A stretch of 57,209 bases of DNA from an uncultured Bacteroidales bacterium (lineage in GTDB: Bacteria; Bacteroidota; Bacteroidia; Bacteroidales; Muribaculaceae), in assembly GCA_900542185.1 (NCBI GenBank), contig UQMZ01000022.1, positions 1 through 57,209 of the forward strand. The letters run 5' to 3'. Positions 53,311 through 57,209 of the stretch are shown here, piece after piece (positions within the stretch are counted from its first letter, which is position 1; each line of letters opens with the position of its first letter). Below the pieces are notes generated by a model, which had not been told where the DNA came from, searched no databases, and saw only the letters and a program-made list of their open reading frames with translations. The position numbers and the translations under genes are program-made.

Positions 53311-53652
53311 ATGGATAAAAAAGATTCAAAGAAAGGCTTTTGGTCAACTCTTTTCGCTCCAAAAACGAAAAGCTCCTGCTGCACCAGCAACATTATCGTC
53401 GATGAGGATACAAAAGTGAGCGAAGTTCTTGTCCTCGGACCCGGCTGCGCCAAGTGCAAAAAGACTTACGCGGTAGTAGAAGATGTAATCAAAGAAAATA
53501 ACCTCAATGTCAAACTCTCCAAAATCGAGGATATAGCCGAGATGATGAAATACAACATCATGGCTACCCCTGCCGTTGTCGTTGACGGCACAGTCAAAAT
53601 CAAAGGGCATGTTCCCACGGCTGACGAAGTGAAAAAGGCCCTCGGCATCTGA
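53311..53652 (+). CDS. Small thioredoxin-like protein with vicinal cysteines
   Basis: The 113-residue protein has no signal peptide. The C-terminal 75 residues are a TM0996/MTH895-type thioredoxin fold with the active site PGCAKCKK and the cis-Pro loop MATPAVVVDG. The N-terminal 30 residues add an extension with SSCCTSN (C23-C24), a vicinal pair like those in ArsR, suited to bind As(III) or another soft metal. It is likely the cytoplasmic member of the operon's thiol system. Confidence 0.82.
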   Translation: MDKKDSKKGFWSTLFAPKTKSSCCTSNIIVDEDTKVSEVLVLGPGCAKCKKTYAVVEDVIKENNLNVKLSKIEDIAEMMKYNIMATPAVVVDGTVKIKGHVPTADEVKKALGI

Positions 53653-53674
53653 ACTGTTACAACAGTAGACTGAT

Positions 53675-55015
53675 ATGGAAACTAAAAAGGAGATCAAGTT
53701 TCTACTGTGGACCGTTGTCTTATTCCTGACAGCGTTCTTCTTGCCTGTCAACAGCGACACGCTGATGACGGCGATTCACTCTACCCTTGACCTGACCCGG
53801 TGGTATGCCCGCGAGCATATCGTGCTCTGCCTTCTTCCGGCATTTTTCATCGCCGGTGTCATAGCGGTGTTCGTGAGTCAGGGAGCGGTGCTGAAGTATT
53901 TCGGGGCCAACGCCAAGAAATGGGTGTCATATACCGTGGCATCAGTATCTGGTGGAATCCTTGCCGTCTGTTCCTGTACCATTCTCCCGTTGTTCACCAG
54001 TATCTACAAGCGTGGCGCGGGACTTGGCCCGGCAATAGCTTTCCTCTATTCAGGCCCTGCTATCAGCATACTTTCGATAATCCTCACAGCCCGTATTCTC
54101 GGACTGGAAATGGGTATTGCCCGAATCATCGGAGCAGTTACATTCGCCATTGTCATCGGTCTGGTGATGTCGTTTATCTTCCGCAAGGAGGAACGCGACA
54201 AAGAGGCAGCCCAGATGAATATCGTCCCGCCGCCTGAAAAACGCCCGCTTTGGCAGACGGCAGTATTCTTCTTTACACTTGTGGCAATCCTTGTGTTCGC
54301 CAACTGGGGCGCACCTGCGACAATAGACCGTGGAGTCTGGGCTGCGATCTACGGGGCAAAATGGTGGATAACATCAGCTCTTGCAATAGGATTTTGCGTA
54401 ATTTTGGTGAAGATTCTGCACTTGAAAGCCCGTTGGATTATCCTTGGCGCAATCGCGGTGGCTGTATCGGCTTTCCTTGCCAATGTCTTTATTCCCGATG
54501 CGAAATTGGCACCGCTCGTACCGATGATTATCTCGGTAGTCGTGCTTGCAATCGTTTTGCTATGCGACAAGAACGATGACGAGAACCGCGAATGGGCGTT
54601 GTCGGCGTGGGGATTCGCCAAGCTGATACTTCCGCTGCTTGCCGTCGGCGTACTGACAGCCGGATTCCTGCTCGGATCCACTCACGACGGTATTGAACTG
54701 CCTGGTATAATCCCAAACAGCTGGGTGGAATGGGCGGTCGGCGGAAATTCACTTCTCTCCAATTTCTTCGCAAGTTTTACAGGGGCGTTCATGTACTTCG
54801 CCACACTTACCGAAGTACCTATTATTCAGGGTTTGCTCGCTTCCGGCATGGGTAAAGGTCCGGCACTCGCATTGCTCCTTGCAGGTCCGTCGCTGTCGCT
54901 GCCGAATATGCTTGTGATCCGCAGTGTGATGGGCACGAAAAAGACAGTGATATATGTAGCTCTTGTAATAGTCATGGCTACCATTTCCGGATGGGTTTAT
55001 GGCTGTTTCTTCTAA
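53675..55015 (+). CDS. ArsP/DUF318-type permease
   Basis: The 446-residue protein has about ten membrane helices in two halves, each with the family core: FFIAGVIAVFVSQGAVLKYFG, then ILAVCSCTILPLFTSIYKRGAGLGPAIAFLYSGPAI with a Cys-x-Cys, and in the second half LLASGMGKGPALALLLAGPSLSLPNM. ArsP members export trivalent organoarsenicals; others in this family have unknown substrates. It is the last intact gene of the operon. A fragment resembling arsC begins at the next base. Confidence 0.85.
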   Translation: METKKEIKFLLWTVVLFLTAFFLPVNSDTLMTAIHSTLDLTRWYAREHIVLCLLPAFFIAGVIAVFVSQGAVLKYFGANAKKWVSYTVASVSGGILAVCSCTILPLFTSIYKRGAGLGPAIAFLYSGPAISILSIILTARILGLEMGIARIIGAVTFAIVIGLVMSFIFRKEERDKEAAQMNIVPPPEKRPLWQTAVFFFTLVAILVFANWGAPATIDRGVWAAIYGAKWWITSALAIGFCVILVKILHLKARWIILGAIAVAVSAFLANVFIPDAKLAPLVPMIISVVVLAIVLLCDKNDDENREWALSAWGFAKLILPLLAVGVLTAGFLLGSTHDGIELPGIIPNSWVEWAVGGNSLLSNFFASFTGAFMYFATLTEVPIIQGLLASGMGKGPALALLLAGPSLSLPNMLVIRSVMGTKKTVIYVALVIVMATISGWVYGCFF

Positions 55016-55096
55016 ATGGATAATCAGATGAAAATATCGATTCTATGCACAGACAACAACTGTCACAGTCTGTATAGCACATCATTAACACTCTAA
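55016..55096 (+). pseudogene. Remnant of an arsC-type arsenate reductase
   Basis: The short frame starts directly after the permease stop and, from ATG 55028, reads MKISILCTDNNCHSLYSTS before a stop at 55094-55096. This matches the N-terminus of low-molecular-weight-phosphatase ArsC proteins (MKxLILCTGNSCRSQMAE): the beta strand, the Cys, Thr, Asn, the second Cys and the Ser are in register. The Gly and Arg of the P-loop are replaced by Asp and His, and the remaining 110 or so residues are gone. A terminator follows 5 bp later. The interpretation as a decayed gene is inference from a short match. Confidence 0.5.
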
Positions 55097-55101
55097 AATC
55101 A

Positions 55102-55137
55102 AATCGAGGTCACCACTTGTGAATGGTAGCCTCGATT
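55102..55137 (+). terminator. Terminator of the ars operon
   Basis: AATCGAGG (55102-55109) pairs with CCTCGATT (55130-55137), with an inner ACCA/TGGT helix, and is followed by ATTTTAT. It lies 87 bp after the permease and before the convergent BlaR1-like gene. Confidence 0.75.
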
Positions 55138-55186
55138 ATTTTATGCGAACTTTAAGTCCTTGAAAAATACCAGTCTATAATTACTG

Positions 55187-56587
55187 TTATTTGTCTGTTT
55201 TCTTGATGGTGATATAGATGGCGTTTTCTTTCTTGTCAACCGTCATCGAGGCTATCTGATCCGATGCGATTTCCTGCACATCTATCAGGCTAATCTCCTT
55301 ACCGTCCAAATACACCTTCATGTTTTCCAGACCGGGGACCGAAGCTATTGATTTTCCCGCATTATTGAAGAAGTCTTCAAGGTCGAAGGTCATTTTTTCT
55401 CCGTTGATGTCAAGCGTCATGCTGACCTTGTCGAATTCCGTCAGGAACGGGAATACAGCGGTTATGGCGGCATTGCCATCTGTCATTGAGCAATTCAAGG
55501 ACCTGGCTTCGTATGTCTTGCCCTTCGTCGTGAAGGTTCCTCCTGATACCGTGAGGTTATTGCCCAGCCCTTCGCCTCGGATTTCCACAGTAGTCTTTCC
55601 GTCGTTGTTGTTGATGCTCTTGACCTTGAAATGCGGGACAGAGGTTTTGTTATCTGACGGATTTTCACTACTTTTGCCGTCAGAAACTTTGAGTGTGCCG
55701 ATAGTCGACACAGCGGCTCTTACGACCGGTACTCCGGTCAGGCCCAGTGCCAACGCAAGCGCAGGCACCAGCGCGAGGGCTTTCCATTTTCGCCCCGCAC
55801 CACTTTTTGCTTTGTACATCATGGTGATTCGTTTTTTGAGTTTACTATGATTCAGGCTGTTGGCCAAGGACGGGAATCTGGCGCCAACAGCTTTCTTTAT
55901 CAACAACATCTGATATTCCTGCGCGTCATGGCCACGGTCAATGACTGCCATGTCGGCCTGATACTCATGCACCAGCATCAGTTCGTCGCGCATCAGCCAT
56001 GCGGCCGGATTGAACCAATTCACGATACACCCTGCTTGGGCAATCAACAGGTCCACCCAATGGTGACAGGCTATGTGCTTCAGTTCGTGCGTAACTATAG
56101 CCGAACTGTCACTTACATAATCCTTCCGGCTGATCACCACATATCGCATCCAGCTGAACGGAGCGAACCGTTCGTTGTCCGTCACCACCAGCGTATATCC
56201 GTTATGTTCAATCTTTTGGCCGGAACGTATCACTCTGATAAGGCGCAACCATGTTATTACGGTTCTTATCGCCACTATCACCATTCCGATTATGAATGCC
56301 AATACCAGTATGACTCCCCATACTGGTGTGGAGTCAGCTGCGCCGGCCCTACCGATTACCTCCACAGCGCCGGTCGCGACCATCAGTGGAGTTGACGCGC
56401 CTTTAAGACCGCTGACCAATTGAAGAACCGGATATGCAGTAAACGACACCGCATAAATGGCCAACAACACCCCACGGTTAAACCCATGCTGATTGTCACG
56501 GGCCAAAAGCAACCTGTATGCAAGATACAACGCCAGCAACGCGATGCCACTTACAATGGAATATGATAAAAATGCACCCATCGCCAT
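55187..56587 (-). CDS. M56 family BlaR1-like sensor peptidase
   Basis: The 466-residue membrane protein starts MAMGAFLSYSIVSGIALLALYLAYRLLL, with about four helices. The zinc-peptidase motif is VTHELKHIACHHWVDLL (HExxH near residue 166), followed by INWFNPAAWLMRDEL. After a last helix (LVPALALALGLTGVPVV, about 285) comes a 170-residue extracytoplasmic domain of beta character, not a penicillin-binding sensor. It should cleave or trigger cleavage of the partner BlaI-like repressor. I start at 56587, one base after the repressor stop; the ORF extends to 56617. Confidence 0.88.
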   Translation of the reverse strand: MAMGAFLSYSIVSGIALLALYLAYRLLLARDNQHGFNRGVLLAIYAVSFTAYPVLQLVSGLKGASTPLMVATGAVEVIGRAGAADSTPVWGVILVLAFIIGMVIVAIRTVITWLRLIRVIRSGQKIEHNGYTLVVTDNERFAPFSWMRYVVISRKDYVSDSSAIVTHELKHIACHHWVDLLIAQAGCIVNWFNPAAWLMRDELMLVHEYQADMAVIDRGHDAQEYQMLLIKKAVGARFPSLANSLNHSKLKKRITMMYKAKSGAGRKWKALALVPALALALGLTGVPVVRAAVSTIGTLKVSDGKSSENPSDNKTSVPHFKVKSINNNDGKTTVEIRGEGLGNNLTVSGGTFTTKGKTYEARSLNCSMTDGNAAITAVFPFLTEFDKVSMTLDINGEKMTFDLEDFFNNAGKSIASVPGLENMKVYLDGKEISLIDVQEIASDQIASMTVDKKENAIYITIKKTDK

Positions 56588-56588
56588 C

Positions 56589-56972
56589 TTATTTTTGACT
56601 CCCCTTCTGCTCCACAAGCCTAAGCAATTCCTTTAACTCATCGGCAGAAATCTTTTCTTCGGCCACCAACGATGATACGGCGCCGAAATAATTCCCTCCG
56701 AAATAATTCTTGATGAAATTACCGAAACTGCGGCTGCGGAAGTACTCCTTCTCTACCTTGGCAAAATAGTGGAATGTCCCTGCGACACACTCATGGTCCA
56801 CAAAGCCCTTGGCCTCAAGCCTGCGCATCACTGTCGATACCGTATTGAAATGTGGCCTTGGTTCCGGATACAATTCCACCAGTCTGCTGATCGCTATCGG
56901 ACCATATTCCCACAGCAACCGCATCAGTTCCTCCTCTTTGGGAGTCAGTTTATCCTCCTGTTTCCTTTTCAT
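56589..56972 (-). CDS. BlaI/MecI family repressor
   Basis: The 127-residue winged-helix protein has LTPKEEELMRLLWEYGPIAISRLVEL and the recognition region HFNTVSTVMRRLEAKGFV, typical of BlaI. The C-terminal dimer domain (FGAVSSLVAEEKISADELKELLRLVEQ) includes the usual cleavage region. I start at ATG 56972; the longer frame begins inside the operator and promoter. It forms a two-gene unit with the M56 protein. No beta-lactamase is nearby, so the regulated genes may be itself and loci elsewhere. Confidence 0.92.
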   Translation of the reverse strand: MKRKQEDKLTPKEEELMRLLWEYGPIAISRLVELYPEPRPHFNTVSTVMRRLEAKGFVDHECVAGTFHYFAKVEKEYFRSRSFGNFIKNYFGGNYFGAVSSLVAEEKISADELKELLRLVEQKGSQK

Positions 56973-57071
56973 AACTATTTTTGTAGTTACACAGGGCAAA
57001 GTTAATAACTATTTTCGTAGTTACAATAGCATGATTTGACTTTTAACCTTTCTTAACTACAAAAATAGTTA
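56972..57071 (-). promoter_or_regulatory. blaI-type promoter with three operator boxes
   Basis: Three 18-bp near-palindromes of the form TAACTA-n6-TAGTTA lie at 56972-56989, 57006-57023 and 57054-57071. The minus-strand promoter is ATTG (57027-57024), 19 nt, TAACTTTG (57004-56997). Box 2 fills the gap between the two promoter elements and box 1 covers the expected transcript start up to the start codon. Box 3 overlaps a plus-strand TACATTTG (57070-57077), a possible divergent -7 box. Confidence 0.8.
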
Positions 57072-57077
57072 CATTTG

Positions 57078-57209
57078 GTTAAATCAGAGCGAAATTCAAA
57101 GAAAGACAAGGCTCAGAACTATTCGGATGCTTATTAGCCCACCGGAATTTGATGCCTCGGAGATACTGCGTTAAAAACCAAATTTTCAGTGAAATTTTTT
57201 CATAAAAAA
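57078..57209. other. Window end without a recognised gene
   Basis: The last 130 bp are AT-rich with stops in the frames I checked. No adapter sequence is seen at this end, so it may be a true continuation rather than a contig edge. Any gene driven from box 3 would lie beyond the window. Confidence 0.5.

Noticed and set aside
55187..56972. Beta-lactam resistance module
   Set aside because: The pair is BlaR1/BlaI-like, but the sensor domain has no penicillin-binding motifs and no beta-lactamase gene is in the window.

Overview
The window looks like part of a draft genome of a Bacteroidales bacterium. A gut lineage of moderately high GC such as Muribaculaceae is plausible but not proven. The evidence is a SusC/SusD polysaccharide locus, Bacteroidetes promoters (TTTG or ATTG, about 20 nt, then TAnnTTTG), no Shine-Dalgarno pattern, S41/M13/S9 peptidases, NspC, and surface lipoproteins with acidic residues after the lipobox cysteine. 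The first 47 bases are not genomic: they are an Illumina Nextera adapter (end of the P7 arm, i7 index, Tn5 mosaic end), so position 48 is a contig edge.

Layout. 48-4147 (minus): single-domain malic enzyme, LolA-like carrier, thioredoxin reductase, dCMP deaminase and a truncated S41 peptidase. 4374-7270: an ABC-F ATPase and a convergent EamA-type transporter. 7356-15603: a polysaccharide utilization locus (SusE-like lipoprotein, SusC, SusD, GH30 endo-galactanase-like enzyme), probably for beta-1,6-galactan or arabinogalactan side chains. 15775-22354 (minus): nrdD, nrdG, a flavoprotein, tsaB, lipA and lipB. Four 27-bp tandem repeats that can encode a 9-residue-repeat peptide lie between the nrdD promoter and nrdD.

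22900-31978 is an AT-richer island with a complete type I-C CRISPR-Cas system: cas3, cas5c, cas8c, cas7c, cas4, cas1, cas2, a leader, and 18 identical 32-bp repeats with 17 spacers. Spacer 7 translates to a peptide typical of the Microviridae major capsid protein. After it come a SugE/Gdx-like SMR exporter with a structured leader, an S1/P1 nuclease, a PD-(D/E)XK protein, PcrA/UvrD helicase, nspC, uvrB, a YgiQ radical SAM protein, an S9 peptidase, a GH127 beta-L-arabinofuranosidase (minus), an SPFH protein, an M13 peptidase, aroE and comEC.

51700-55137 is an arsenic-type operon: ArsR with C-terminal Cys-Cys pairs, ArsF-like CxxC protein, ArsG/CcdA-like membrane protein, a small thioredoxin-like protein and an ArsP-type permease. 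A 22-codon remnant of arsC and a terminator follow. Read together, the CxxC proteins and the CcdA-like protein suggest a thiol relay across the membrane beside an efflux permease. The window ends with a BlaR1/BlaI-type pair (minus) whose promoter carries BlaI-like operators; one fills the gap between the -33 and -7 elements.

Limits: everything was read by eye, with no database search. Family names rest on recognised motifs, and leader structures and operators are inferences.
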